This document shows positions 1-7,671 of a stretch of 19,071 bases of DNA, one piece after another. This stretch comes from an uncultured Burkholderiales bacterium (GTDB lineage: Bacteria > Pseudomonadota > Gammaproteobacteria > Burkholderiales > Burkholderiaceae_C): contig CAIODK010000124.1 in assembly GCA_903856995.1 (NCBI GenBank), forward strand, positions 1-19,071, read 5' to 3'. Both the position numbers and the translations under genes were made by a program. The notes below the pieces were generated by a model. It was given only the letters and a program-made list of their open reading frames with translations. It had not been told where the DNA came from and did no database searches. How positions within the stretch are numbered: the stretch's first letter is position 1; each line of letters begins with the position of its first letter.

Positions 1-335
1 ACTACATAGACGCGCGCGCAGATTCAATGCCCTATGGCGTACTCAAGCGCTTAGAGATCGCACGGGCTTTGGCGATGAAACCACGCGTTATTTTTCTGGA
101 TGAACCTGCTGCCGGTTTGAACCCAAAGGAAACCATTGAGGTTGATAGTTTGGTTCGAAAACTAGCAGATGCAGGCATCACCGTTGTGCTCGTTGAACAC
201 GATATGAAGATGGTGATGAACCTGTCAGATCGAATTTTGGTTCTGGACTACGGTAAAAAACTGACCGAAGGTACGGGCGCGGAAGTTCGCAAGAACCCCG
301 ACGTGATCGCAGCATATTTGGGCGTGCACGCCTGA
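1..335 (+). CDS. livG: LivG-type branched-chain/aromatic acid ABC transporter ATPase, C-terminal part (5' truncated by window edge)
   Basis: The frame is open from base 3 to the stop at 333-335, giving about 110 C-terminal residues of an ABC ATPase. The LivG-style signature PYGVLKRLEIARAL is followed by Walker B with the catalytic Glu (VIFLDEPAAGLNP) and the H-loop His (VLVEHDM). The EHDM form marks LivG rather than LivF, which has EQN. The ATG at base 27 is internal and not a start. The protein would energise an inner-membrane importer of the hydrophobic amino acid/aromatic acid (HAAT) family together with the LivF-like fusion 9 bp downstream. A LivK-like binding protein lies further down, inside the paa operon. 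The permeases are not in the window and presumably lie upstream. The substrate is inferred from context to be phenylacetate or a related aromatic acid. Confidence 0.9.
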   Translation, partial: YIDARADSMPYGVLKRLEIARALAMKPRVIFLDEPAAGLNPKETIEVDSLVRKLADAGITVVLVEHDMKMVMNLSDRILVLDYGKKLTEGTGAEVRKNPDVIAAYLGVHA

Positions 336-344
336 GGTAGAGAT

Positions 345-1655
345 ATGGAAGCACTACGCATCATTTCTGACGAGCACAAAAATTTTTGGCGCATCGCAGT
401 CACACTTGAACAGGTCGCAAACGAGATCGATGAAGGTGGGAAAGTAGACCCCGCATTTTTTGAATCCGTTTTCTCCTACATCGAAAATTTTGCAGATCAT
501 GCGCATCATCTGAAGGAAGATGACCACCTGTTTCGCTTAATGCGACTGCGGTCACCCGAGGCCCACCCGCTGATTGACGCCTTAGAAGATGACCATCGTC
601 AAGCTAAAGTGCACTTGCATCAAATCAAGGAAGCCTTTGCCAAAGCCAAAGTTGGTGAGCAATCCGCCTTAACAACGGCATTGCGTGACTACACGCGACG
701 CTTAAAAACGCACATTACAAAAGAAGAAGTCGAGGCCATGCCTTTGTCGCGAAAAATCTTAACTGCAGCGGATTGGCAGGAAATCAACACCACCTTCTCT
801 GACAACAAAGATCCTGTCTTCGGCGAGCAAGCCCGTTCAGATTTTCGTGAGCTCTACCATCGCGTCGTAAGTCTTGCCCCCGAATCCGTTGGGTTGGGAG
901 GACACAGCAGTGGCACCCTAGATCCTCAAGCGACGCCAATCAAAGGCGACATCCTCTTAAAAGTGAACGGTCTTGAGAGTAGTTACGGTCGCATCAAGGC
1001 ACTGAAGGGTCTGAACCTCGAAGTGAGGCGTGGCGAGACCGTCGCGCTCGTGGGCGCAAACGGTGCAGGTAAAACCACATTTTTGCGCTCACTATCAGGC
1101 GTACAGCCCATGGGCGCGGGTGAGATTTGGTTTAACGGCGAAGACATCTCTAAAGTTCGCTCTGACCAACGCATGCGACTGGGAATTTGCCATAGCCCAG
1201 AGGGTCGGCAAGTCTTCGGCCCCTTGTCGATCGAAGACAACCTCTACCTCGGTGCTTACACCCAACTCAAACAGCACTTATCTCAAGATCTTGAGCGCGT
1301 CTACACCATGTTCCCCATCTTGAAGGAAAAGCGCAAGCTTCCTGCCGGAACGCTTTCGGGCGGTCAACAGCAAATGCTCGCTATTGGTCGCGCCTTGATG
1401 GGGCGTCCTAAACTTTTATTGCTGGATGAGCCATCCATGGGCTTAGCCCCCCTCCTTGTGGAAGAGGTATTCAACGTCATCAAAGCGCTCAAGCGCGAAG
1501 GCATGACCATCATCCTTGCCGAACAAAATGCTTTTGCGGCTTTAGCCCTATCCGACCGTGGCTATGTGCTTGAAACCGGCGAGATCACGCTGACTGGAAA
1601 TGGACAAGACTTAATTCAAAATGAACAAGTCAGAGCCGCATACCTCGGCATGTAA
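345..1655 (+). CDS. Hemerythrin (HHE) domain fused to LivF-type ABC transporter ATPase
   Basis: One uninterrupted 436-residue frame starts at an ATG with GAGG at 334-337, overlapping the livG stop. Residues 1-150 form a hemerythrin-like helical bundle with candidate metal ligands H11, H54/H55 and E58 (HHLKEDDHLF), H84 (DDHRQ), H123 and E127 (THITKEEVE). A linker of about 45 residues follows. Residues 198-436 are a complete LivF ATPase: Walker A GANGAGKTT at 237-245, the LivF-type Q-loop region (SPEGRQVF), signature LSGGQQQML, Walker B LLLLDEPSMGL and the LivF-type EQN in place of the H-loop His. An ordinary LivF is about 235 residues, so the first 195 are extra. A Shine-Dalgarno-like GGGAGGA at 896-902 has no in-frame start codon at a usable distance, which argues that the protein is made as a fusion. 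It probably pairs with LivG to drive aromatic acid import. What the hemerythrin domain senses or binds (O2, NO, iron) is unknown. Confidence 0.88.
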   Translation: MEALRIISDEHKNFWRIAVTLEQVANEIDEGGKVDPAFFESVFSYIENFADHAHHLKEDDHLFRLMRLRSPEAHPLIDALEDDHRQAKVHLHQIKEAFAKAKVGEQSALTTALRDYTRRLKTHITKEEVEAMPLSRKILTAADWQEINTTFSDNKDPVFGEQARSDFRELYHRVVSLAPESVGLGGHSSGTLDPQATPIKGDILLKVNGLESSYGRIKALKGLNLEVRRGETVALVGANGAGKTTFLRSLSGVQPMGAGEIWFNGEDISKVRSDQRMRLGICHSPEGRQVFGPLSIEDNLYLGAYTQLKQHLSQDLERVYTMFPILKEKRKLPAGTLSGGQQQMLAIGRALMGRPKLLLLDEPSMGLAPLLVEEVFNVIKALKREGMTIILAEQNAFAALALSDRGYVLETGEITLTGNGQDLIQNEQVRAAYLGM

Positions 1656-1666
1656 TTAGAACGATG

Positions 1667-1696
1667 GATCAGGAGGGAAAACCCTGATCTTTTTTT
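1667..1696 (+). terminator. Rho-independent terminator after the livG/livF transport genes
   Basis: A perfect 7-bp stem, GATCAGG (1667-1673) with CCTGATC (1683-1689), has a 9-nt loop and is followed directly by seven T (1690-1696). It lies 12 nt after the stop of the fusion gene. It separates the transport transcript from the catabolic operon that starts at 1814. Confidence 0.85.
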
Positions 1697-1715
1697 AACC
1701 CTCAATGCGATACAT

Positions 1716-1746
1716 TTTTACACAAATAGGCTTATATTTTGTAACG
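1716..1746 (+). promoter_or_regulatory. Putative promoter/operator of the paaN-paaE operon: inverted repeat around a TATATT box
   Basis: TTACACAAA (1718-1726) and TTTTGTAA (1737-1744) form an imperfect inverted repeat, with seven of the outer eight positions symmetric. Inside it lies TATATT (1733-1738), which differs from the -10 consensus at one position. No convincing -35 hexamer is found 16-18 nt upstream, which would fit an activator-dependent or repressor-covered promoter. This is the only long gap (158 bp) between the terminator and the operon, so a promoter is expected here. The exact boxes are inferred. Confidence 0.4.
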
Positions 1747-1757
1747 CATAAAATCAC

Positions 1758-1788
1758 CGCAGCAGCACCGCTGCGTGCGATTCGCAAT
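1758..1788 (+). promoter_or_regulatory. Hairpin plus palindrome resembling a PaaX operator, upstream of paaN
   Basis: CGCAGC (1758-1763) can pair with GCTGCG (1770-1775) across a 6-nt loop. Directly after it lies a perfect 11-bp palindrome, TGCGATTCGCA (1776-1786). Bases 1774-1788 match 11 of 15 positions of the E. coli PaaX consensus as I remember it (WWTRTGATTCGCGWT), including the full GATTCGC core. A paaX gene is present in this window, so this is the best operator candidate. It would lie just downstream of the putative promoter and 25-37 nt before the paaN start, a position suited to blocking RNA polymerase. Confidence 0.4.
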
Positions 1789-1800
1789 CCATTCTTTCTT

Positions 1801-1804
1801 GGAG
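1801..1804 (+). promoter_or_regulatory. Ribosome binding site that fixes the paaN start
   Basis: GGAG at 1801-1804 lies 9 nt before the ATG at 1814. An in-frame GTG at 1775 would extend the protein by 13 residues, but it has no Shine-Dalgarno sequence and falls inside the hairpin/palindrome. The ATG at 1814 (MSHPLFEKH) is therefore preferred. Confidence 0.7.
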
Positions 1805-1813
1805 TCCTCTCTC

Positions 1814-3481
1814 ATGTCTCATCCTTTGTTTGAAAAACACCGCGCCACTTTGGATAGTGCACTTCACGCCATCGCAACCCGCGGTTACTGGTCGCCTTAC
1901 AGCGAAATGCCAAGCCCCAAGGTCTATGGCGAAACAGCTGCCGCCGATGGCAAAGCGGCCTATGAAGCGCATCTAGGAAAGAATTTCGAATTGAACCAAC
2001 CGGCTCAAACCGGATGGACAGGGGCAGAGACATCGCCCTATGGTGTGGCACTCGATGTGAAATACCCACTCTGTGACCACGAAGCACTGATTCATGCGGG
2101 CCAATCCGCCATGGATGGCTGGCAAGCCATGGGAGCCGAAGGACGCACTGGCATTTGCTTAGAAATACTAGAACGCCTGAACAAGCAAAGTTTTGAACTT
2201 GGTCACGCCGTGATGATGACAACCGGTCAAGGCTGGATGATGGCGTTCCAAGCTGGCTCGCCACACGCTCAAGATCGCGGCCTTGAGGCGGTGACCTACG
2301 CATGGCGCGAACAAAGCTTCGTCCCGAAAGAAACCACTTGGGAAAAACCACAAGGCAAAAACCCTGCGTTGGTGATGAAAAAGCATTTCGAGATCGTCGG
2401 TCGCGGTGTAGGTTTGGTCGTCGGTTGCGGCACCTTCCCCACCTGGAACACCTATCCTGGTCTGTTTGCAGCATTGTCTACAGGCAACGCTGTCATCATC
2501 AAACCCCACAGCAATGCCATCTTGCCTGCGGCCATCACCGTCCGCACCATTCGCGCAGTTCTGTCGGAAAACGGCATTGACCCCAACTTAGTCACCCTGT
2601 GCGTGACCGACAAACGCAGCACAACGCAAGAACTGGCCACACATGAATCCGTCAAATCGGTCGATTTCACCGGTAGCAATGTATTTGGTCAATGGTTGAT
2701 TGATCACAGCAAACAGGCACAGGTTTATGCTGAATTGGCAGGTGTCAACAACATCGTCGTCGATTCAACCAGCTCATACAAAGCCATGCTGGGTAATCTC
2801 GCCTTCACTTTATCTTTGTACTCTGGGCAAATGTGTACCACCTCACAAGCCATCCTTGTTCCTGGAACAGGTATTGAGACCGATGAAGGTCACAAGAGCT
2901 ATGACGATGTTTGCGCAGACTTAGCCAAAGCAATTGAGCGATTTTTGAGTAAGCCTGAAGTGGCCGTCGCCGTTTTGGGTGCTATTCAATCGAGCGCAAC
3001 AGCTGATCGTGTTGATTTGGCAAACAGTGGGAAATTGGGCAAAGTCATTCTGGCTTCCCAAAAAATCAGCAATCCCGAATTTAGCGGTGCGGACGTTCGT
3101 ACACCCGTCTTATTGGCTTGCGATGCGGCGGATGAAGCGGCCTACATGGAAGAGCGCTTCGGTCCCATTAGCTTCATCGTCAAGACAGCCGACACCAACG
3201 CTGCCATTGCACTCTCACAACGCATTGTTCAAACACACGGCGCATTGACCGTAGGTTTGTATTCCACCCACGATGCGGTGATCAACGCGATGACACAAGC
3301 TACATGGCGCGGAAAGGTCGCCTTGTCGATCAACTTGACAAGCGGCGTTTTTGTGAACCAATCGTCTGCCTTCTCTGACTACCACGGCACAGGTGGCAAC
3401 CCTTCTGCCAACGCGTCTTACGCTGACTCAGCCTTTGTCGCCAACCGCTTCCGCGTCGTCCAACGTCGCTACCACGTCTGA
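1814..3481 (+). CDS. paaN: PaaN, phenylacetate pathway aldehyde dehydrogenase (stand-alone, no hydratase domain)
   Basis: The 555-residue protein belongs to the aldehyde dehydrogenase superfamily, PaaN branch. It is expected to oxidise 3-oxo-5,6-dehydrosuberyl-CoA semialdehyde to the acid with NAD(P)+ after the oxepin-CoA ring is opened. Visible elements are the cofactor-binding motif FTGSNVFG around 285-292, the general-base Glu in AELAG (E307) and the catalytic Cys in SGQMCTT (C341). E. coli PaaZ is about 680 residues because a C-terminal MaoC-type hydratase opens the ring. Here the frame ends without that domain, so another enzyme must open the ring. This is the first gene of the catabolic operon, and paaG begins 15 nt after its stop. 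The family assignment is firm. The precise substrate follows from the pathway context. Confidence 0.93.
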   Translation: MSHPLFEKHRATLDSALHAIATRGYWSPYSEMPSPKVYGETAAADGKAAYEAHLGKNFELNQPAQTGWTGAETSPYGVALDVKYPLCDHEALIHAGQSAMDGWQAMGAEGRTGICLEILERLNKQSFELGHAVMMTTGQGWMMAFQAGSPHAQDRGLEAVTYAWREQSFVPKETTWEKPQGKNPALVMKKHFEIVGRGVGLVVGCGTFPTWNTYPGLFAALSTGNAVIIKPHSNAILPAAITVRTIRAVLSENGIDPNLVTLCVTDKRSTTQELATHESVKSVDFTGSNVFGQWLIDHSKQAQVYAELAGVNNIVVDSTSSYKAMLGNLAFTLSLYSGQMCTTSQAILVPGTGIETDEGHKSYDDVCADLAKAIERFLSKPEVAVAVLGAIQSSATADRVDLANSGKLGKVILASQKISNPEFSGADVRTPVLLACDAADEAAYMEERFGPISFIVKTADTNAAIALSQRIVQTHGALTVGLYSTHDAVINAMTQATWRGKVALSINLTSGVFVNQSSAFSDYHGTGGNPSANASYADSAFVANRFRVVQRRYHV

Positions 3482-3495
3482 TACGAAACCGAAGC

Positions 3496-4293
3496 ATGAC
3501 CTACCAGTACATTCAGTTTGAGGAGCGCCATGGCGTTGCCAAGCTCATCCTCAATCGTCCAGACAAGATGAACAGCTTCAACGCTGAAATGCATGCCGAA
3601 CTTCGGGATGCGTTGGACAGCATCCAGAGCAACAAAGCTATTCGCGTGTTGGTTCTCACGGGTGCTGGGCGCGGATTCTGCGCCGGCCAGGACTTGGCCG
3701 ATTCAGAAGTCCGTTTTGTACCGGGTCAAACGCCACCAGATCTGGGCGATGTCGTCGAACGTCATTACAAACCATTGGTTCTGCGATTGAGCAATTTGCG
3801 TGTCCCCACCATTGCAGCCGTGAACGGCATCGCAGCTGGTGCAGGCGCGAGTCTGGCCTTGGCATGCGACATGGTGCTGGCCACAGCCTCTGCTTCATTC
3901 ATCCTTCCCTTTGCAAAGATTGGTTTGATTCCAGACACGGGTTGCTCTTGGCACATGCCTCAACGTGTTGGCCAAGCTCGCGCCTTGGGTCTAGCGATGA
4001 CGGGCAACAAGCTCACAGCAACAAAAGCTGCCGAATGGGGAATGATCTGGGAAGCCGTTGCGGATGAATCATTTATGACCAGCGTCGACGCGCTCGCACA
4101 GCAACTCGCAGTGATGCCAACCAAGGCATTGATGCGGACCAGACAAGCCATGCAAATCGCACACACGCATACGCTCGAACAGCACTTAACCTACGAAGGC
4201 TCTTTGATGCGTGAACTTGGCAAAAGCGCCGACTACATTGAAGGCGTCTCTGCATTCTTAGACAAGCGTTCACCCCGCTTCACGGGGGAATAA
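3496..4293 (+). CDS. paaG: PaaG, 1,2-epoxyphenylacetyl-CoA isomerase
   Basis: This 265-residue crotonase-fold protein has about the usual PaaG length (E. coli 262). It carries the PaaG hallmark GAGRGFCAGQDL (56-67), which builds part of the oxyanion hole, and the family's catalytic Asp in KIGLIPDTG (D147). PaaG converts the ring epoxide made by PaaABCE to oxepin-CoA. It is also credited with a later cis-trans double-bond shift in beta-oxidation. The start ATG at 3496 has only a weak purine stretch before it (CGAAGC), so translation may depend on coupling to paaN 15 nt upstream. The next gene, paaH, starts 2 nt after the stop. Confidence 0.95.
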   Translation: MTYQYIQFEERHGVAKLILNRPDKMNSFNAEMHAELRDALDSIQSNKAIRVLVLTGAGRGFCAGQDLADSEVRFVPGQTPPDLGDVVERHYKPLVLRLSNLRVPTIAAVNGIAAGAGASLALACDMVLATASASFILPFAKIGLIPDTGCSWHMPQRVGQARALGLAMTGNKLTATKAAEWGMIWEAVADESFMTSVDALAQQLAVMPTKALMRTRQAMQIAHTHTLEQHLTYEGSLMRELGKSADYIEGVSAFLDKRSPRFTGE

Positions 4294-4295
4294 GT

Positions 4296-5825
4296 ATGAC
4301 CAATTTTGCTCTTGCAACAACCACAAAAATAGGCATCGTCGGCGCTGGCGCCATGGGTGCTGGAATCGCCCAAATTGCCGCCGCAGCGGGGCATACGGTT
4401 CGCCTGTTAGATAACCGCGAAGGTGCAGCAGCTCAAGCAATTGAGGGCATCAAAGCGCAATTCATAAAAATGTCTGCCAAGGGGAAAATGACCCCTGACG
4501 CAGCGCAAGCGGCAAGCGCTCGGTTACTTCCTGCGTGCGCTGTGGCAGAACTGGCCGACACAGGTCTCGTCATTGAAGCAATCGTTGAAAACCTAGACGT
4601 CAAGCGCAAACTATTTCTTGAGCTAGAAGGCCTGTGTGGGTCTGAATGTATTTTTGCAACAAATACATCATCAATCTCGGTCACCTCGATTGCCGCGGTT
4701 CTCGCACATCCCAAGCGCTTGGTAGGTATGCATTTCTTCAACCCAGCCCCCCTCATGGCGCTGGTAGAGATCATCTCAGGCCTCGCAACAGACCCACAGC
4801 TCGCGAATGCATTGTTCGACACAGCCAAGGCGTGGGGGAAAACGCCTGTCTATGCGAAGTCAACGCCCGGCTTCATCGTCAATCGTGTCGCCCGTCCGTA
4901 CTATTCGGAAGGGCTTCGCCTCCTGACGGAAGGTGCTGGTGATTGTGCGACGCTGGACGCCATCATGCGTGAAGCCGGTGGTTTCCGAATGGGTCCGTTT
5001 GAGTTGATGGACATGATTGGTCATGACGTTAATTTCGCCGTAACCTGCTCCGTATGGAATGCCTTCTTTAACGATTCACGTTTCCGACCCTCACTGATTC
5101 AACAAGAGCTCGTCGACGCAGGTTTCTTGGGTAAAAAAACACAGCGCGGCTTCTACGATTACGCCCCTGATGCTGTTCGTCCAGCACCACAAACCGCATC
5201 AGCCTGCGTTGCACCCTCTGATATCAAAATTTTTGGTTCATCAATTGCTGCTACCAACTTGGCGGAGCGACTGAAATCAGCTGGCGTTGCTTTCCAAAAC
5301 TCTTCAGCAAATGACGATCGGATTGCACAGATCAGCGATGTTGTATTTTTTGAAACCGATGGACGTAGCGCAACACAAAGGGCTCACGACACTGGTATTC
5401 ACAAGCTGGTGTTGACAGATATTGCACTCGACTACAGCAAGTCGACACGCATGGCCATTGCTGTTGCACACCAAGCCGATGAAAAAACAAAAGAAGCTGC
5501 GACGGGATTGTTTCAAGCCGCCGGTTACACCGTCTCTGTGTTGAATGATGTACCGGGCATGGTCGTCATGCGCACGGTTGCAATGCTTGCCAACGAAGCT
5601 GCAGATGCTGTCAATCAAGGCGTCTGTGATGCCGCCGGTGCCGACGTCGCCATGCGCCTTGGCGTCAACTACCCACGCGGCCCATTGGCTTGGGCCGATG
5701 AAATTGGGGTCGTGACGATCAACACCGTGTTATCGAACCTAGCCCAGTTTTATGGAGAAGATCGTTATCGCATCTCTCCCCTCATTCAACAAGCAGTTTA
5801 TGCAGGACGGACGATTCATGACTGA
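4296..5825 (+). CDS. paaH: PaaH, 3-hydroxyadipyl-CoA dehydrogenase
   Basis: The 509-residue protein is a 3-hydroxyacyl-CoA dehydrogenase that oxidises (S)-3-hydroxyadipyl-CoA to 3-oxoadipyl-CoA with NAD+. The N-terminal Rossmann fold shows GAGAMGAG (16-23). FATNTSS is conserved, and the catalytic His lies in MHFFNPAPL (H146). A helical 3HCDH domain follows. The C-terminal third contains a second 3HCDH-like unit ending in YPRGPLAWADEIG, the two-unit layout usual for PaaH, which explains a length of about 500 rather than about 290. A GGGGGA stretch directly before the ATG serves as Shine-Dalgarno. The gene follows paaG by 2 nt and overlaps paaI by 8 nt, so coupled translation is likely. Confidence 0.95.
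   Translation: MTNFALATTTKIGIVGAGAMGAGIAQIAAAAGHTVRLLDNREGAAAQAIEGIKAQFIKMSAKGKMTPDAAQAASARLLPACAVAELADTGLVIEAIVENLDVKRKLFLELEGLCGSECIFATNTSSISVTSIAAVLAHPKRLVGMHFFNPAPLMALVEIISGLATDPQLANALFDTAKAWGKTPVYAKSTPGFIVNRVARPYYSEGLRLLTEGAGDCATLDAIMREAGGFRMGPFELMDMIGHDVNFAVTCSVWNAFFNDSRFRPSLIQQELVDAGFLGKKTQRGFYDYAPDAVRPAPQTASACVAPSDIKIFGSSIAATNLAERLKSAGVAFQNSSANDDRIAQISDVVFFETDGRSATQRAHDTGIHKLVLTDIALDYSKSTRMAIAVAHQADEKTKEAATGLFQAAGYTVSVLNDVPGMVVMRTVAMLANEAADAVNQGVCDAAGADVAMRLGVNYPRGPLAWADEIGVVTINTVLSNLAQFYGEDRYRISPLIQQAVYAGRTIHD
5804..5807 (+). promoter_or_regulatory. Ribosome binding site that fixes the paaI start
   Basis: AGGA at 5804-5807, inside the paaH reading frame, lies 10 nt before the ATG at 5818. 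The frame is open further upstream (from 5752), but those starts would lie entirely within paaH and give an unusual N-terminal extension. Confidence 0.65.
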
Positions 5826-6279
5826 GCACGCCACCCCCATAGATCTGCAAAAACTGGCAGAAGCTGCAAGCCAGGCCATGTGGTCAAAAGATAAAGCTAC
5901 CCACGCACTGGGAATGAGCATCGTCTCGATCGCACCCGGCCAATCAACCCTGCGGATGCCCGTTCGCTCAGACATGGTGAACGGCCATGGCATCTGCCAC
6001 GGTGGCTTAATCTTCACGCTTGCGGACAGTGCGTTTGCTTATGCATGCAACAGCCACAACTTGAATACTGTCGCCTCAGCCTGCCACATTGACTTCTTAT
6101 CACCCGCTCGCGAAGGTGACGTCCTTGAAGCAACCGCCATCGAACGCTCAGCTTCGGGAAGAACCGGCGTCTACGACGTCACCATCCAAATTCAGGGTGG
6201 TAATACCGTTGCGCTATTTCGTGGGAAAAGTTACCGAATCAAAGGCGAAGTTGTCGCTGGATTCGAAGCTCACCACTAA
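5818..6279 (+). CDS. paaI: PaaI, hotdog-fold acyl-CoA thioesterase
   Basis: This 153-residue single hotdog-domain thioesterase is close to E. coli PaaI (140). The family signature is NGHGICHGGLIFTLADSAFA, with HGG at 61-63 and the catalytic Asp at D70. PaaI hydrolyses ring-hydroxylated phenylacetyl-CoA and other dead-end thioesters, freeing trapped CoA. The start at 5818 overlaps the paaH stop by 8 nt (ATGACTGA), so translation is probably coupled. An in-frame extension to 5752 was rejected because it would lie inside paaH. A 46-nt gap separates this gene from paaK. Confidence 0.93.
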   Translation: MTEHATPIDLQKLAEAASQAMWSKDKATHALGMSIVSIAPGQSTLRMPVRSDMVNGHGICHGGLIFTLADSAFAYACNSHNLNTVASACHIDFLSPAREGDVLEATAIERSASGRTGVYDVTIQIQGGNTVALFRGKSYRIKGEVVAGFEAHH

Positions 6280-6313
6280 TCCCAACATATTTATTTCAAG
6301 ACATATCGCGATC

Positions 6314-6318
6314 AGGAG
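6314..6318 (+). promoter_or_regulatory. Ribosome binding site that fixes the paaK start
   Basis: AGGAG at 6314-6318 lies 7 nt before the ATG at 6326. The reading frame runs open back to 6089 inside paaI. The good Shine-Dalgarno and the normal PaaK length support 6326 as the true start. Confidence 0.8.
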
Positions 6319-6325
6319 AAAGAAG

Positions 6326-7654
6326 ATGACCATAAAACAAAGCCCGAATGCAGCCAACCTTGACCCCATTGAAAAAGCAAGCCGGGATGAAGTCACGGCA
6401 CTCCAACTGGACCGGCTGAAATGGTCAATTCACCACACCTATGACAATGTGGCACCGTATCGTGAAAAGTGTGTCGCTAAAGGTGTTCACCCTGATGATC
6501 TGAAATCACTGTCAGACCTATCCAAGTTCCCCTTCATGACGAAGCTGGACTTACGTGACCACTACCCCTTTGGTTTGTTTGCAGTCCCTCGCAACAAAGT
6601 TGCGCGACTTCACGCATCCAGCGGCACAACAGGCAAGTCAGTGGTTGTGGGATACACCACGAATGACTTGAATAACTGGGCTGATTTAATAGCGCGCTCC
6701 CTAAGAGCAGCGGGCGTAATGGCCGGTGAAATGGTGCATAACGCCTATGGCTACGGCATGTTCACAGGCGGTTTGGGTGCGCACTACGGCATTGAACGTG
6801 CGGGATGTACCGTCGTACCCATGTCTGGCGGACAAACCGAAAAACAAGTCCAACAGATCATGGACTTCAAACCAGACGCCATCATGGTGACGCCTTCTTA
6901 CTCTTTGGTGATCGCAGAAGAGTTTGAGCGACAAGGTATCAAACCCGAAGATATTTCATTAAAAGTTGGTATCTTTGGCGCGGAACCTTGGGGTGAAGGC
7001 ATGCGTTCAGAAATTGAAGCCAAGCTCGGAATTGATGCCATTGATATCTATGGCTTGACCGAAGTGATGGGGCCAGGTGTCGCCTCCGAATGCATCGAGT
7101 CCAAAGATGGTCCTGTTATCTGGGAAGACCACTTCTATCCAGAGATCATCGATCCAGACACGGGTGAGGTCTTGCCAGATGGCTCACACGGTGAACTCGT
7201 TTTCACGTCTCTCACCAAAGAGGCATTCCCCGTCATTCGCTACCGCACACGAGACTTGACGCGCTTGCTCGAACCTACTTCGCGTTCATTCCGTCGTATC
7301 GGAAAAATCACAGGCCGCTCCGACGACATGCTGATTGTTCGCGGCGTCAATGTATTCCCAAGTCAGATTGAAGAACAAATCTTGCGTGACAAACGCTTGG
7401 CCGCCATCTATCAAATTCATTTAAGCCGTGATGGGCACCTAGACACCGTTGAAGTGCATTGTGAATTGCAACGTGAGGCAACAGACGCCGTCGGCGTCGA
7501 AGAAATTCAACAAATCACCAAAGAGCTCCAGCATCACATCAAAACCGTCATCGGCATTTCGACGCGGGTGAAGGTGTTTCCGGCCAACAGCCTGCAACGC
7601 ACAGAAACAGGCAAAGCCCGTCGCGTGATGGACAACCGCCCTAAACAGATCTAA
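6326..7654 (+). CDS. paaK: PaaK, phenylacetate-CoA ligase
   Basis: The 442-residue AMP-forming ligase compares with about 437 in E. coli. It activates phenylacetate with ATP and CoA to phenylacetyl-CoA, the committed first step and the PaaX inducer. The phosphate-binding loop SSGTTGK is at 98-104. The adenylate-binding region carries IDIYGLTEVMGPG. The C-terminal lid has GRSDDMLIVRGVNVFPSQIEE spanning about 330-350, all typical of the PaaK family (cytosolic phenylacetate-CoA ligases). The gene lies mid-operon, 17 nt ahead of paaJ. The related benzoate ligases are longer and less alike in these motifs. Confidence 0.96.
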   Translation: MTIKQSPNAANLDPIEKASRDEVTALQLDRLKWSIHHTYDNVAPYREKCVAKGVHPDDLKSLSDLSKFPFMTKLDLRDHYPFGLFAVPRNKVARLHASSGTTGKSVVVGYTTNDLNNWADLIARSLRAAGVMAGEMVHNAYGYGMFTGGLGAHYGIERAGCTVVPMSGGQTEKQVQQIMDFKPDAIMVTPSYSLVIAEEFERQGIKPEDISLKVGIFGAEPWGEGMRSEIEAKLGIDAIDIYGLTEVMGPGVASECIESKDGPVIWEDHFYPEIIDPDTGEVLPDGSHGELVFTSLTKEAFPVIRYRTRDLTRLLEPTSRSFRRIGKITGRSDDMLIVRGVNVFPSQIEEQILRDKRLAAIYQIHLSRDGHLDTVEVHCELQREATDAVGVEEIQQITKELQHHIKTVIGISTRVKVFPANSLQRTETGKARRVMDNRPKQI

Positions 7655-7671
7655 AGATTCAAGGAAAACTC

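Noticed and set aside
1812..2474. 220-codon open frame on the minus strand inside paaN
   Set aside because: It is entirely antisense to paaN, which has full ALDH motifs. The predicted peptide is rich in Arg, Ser and Cys and shows no recognisable domain, which fits a shadow frame.
6089..6325. Possible N-terminal extension of PaaK by 79 codons
   Set aside because: It overlaps the paaI coding region in another frame. The AGGAG at 6314-6318 and the normal family length place the start at 6326.
6280..6325. Internal promoter in the paaI-paaK gap (AT-rich, ACATAT twice, palindrome ATCGCGAT)
   Set aside because: No paired -35/-10 boxes at proper spacing. The gap is only 46 nt, so I treat it as an ordinary intercistronic spacer.
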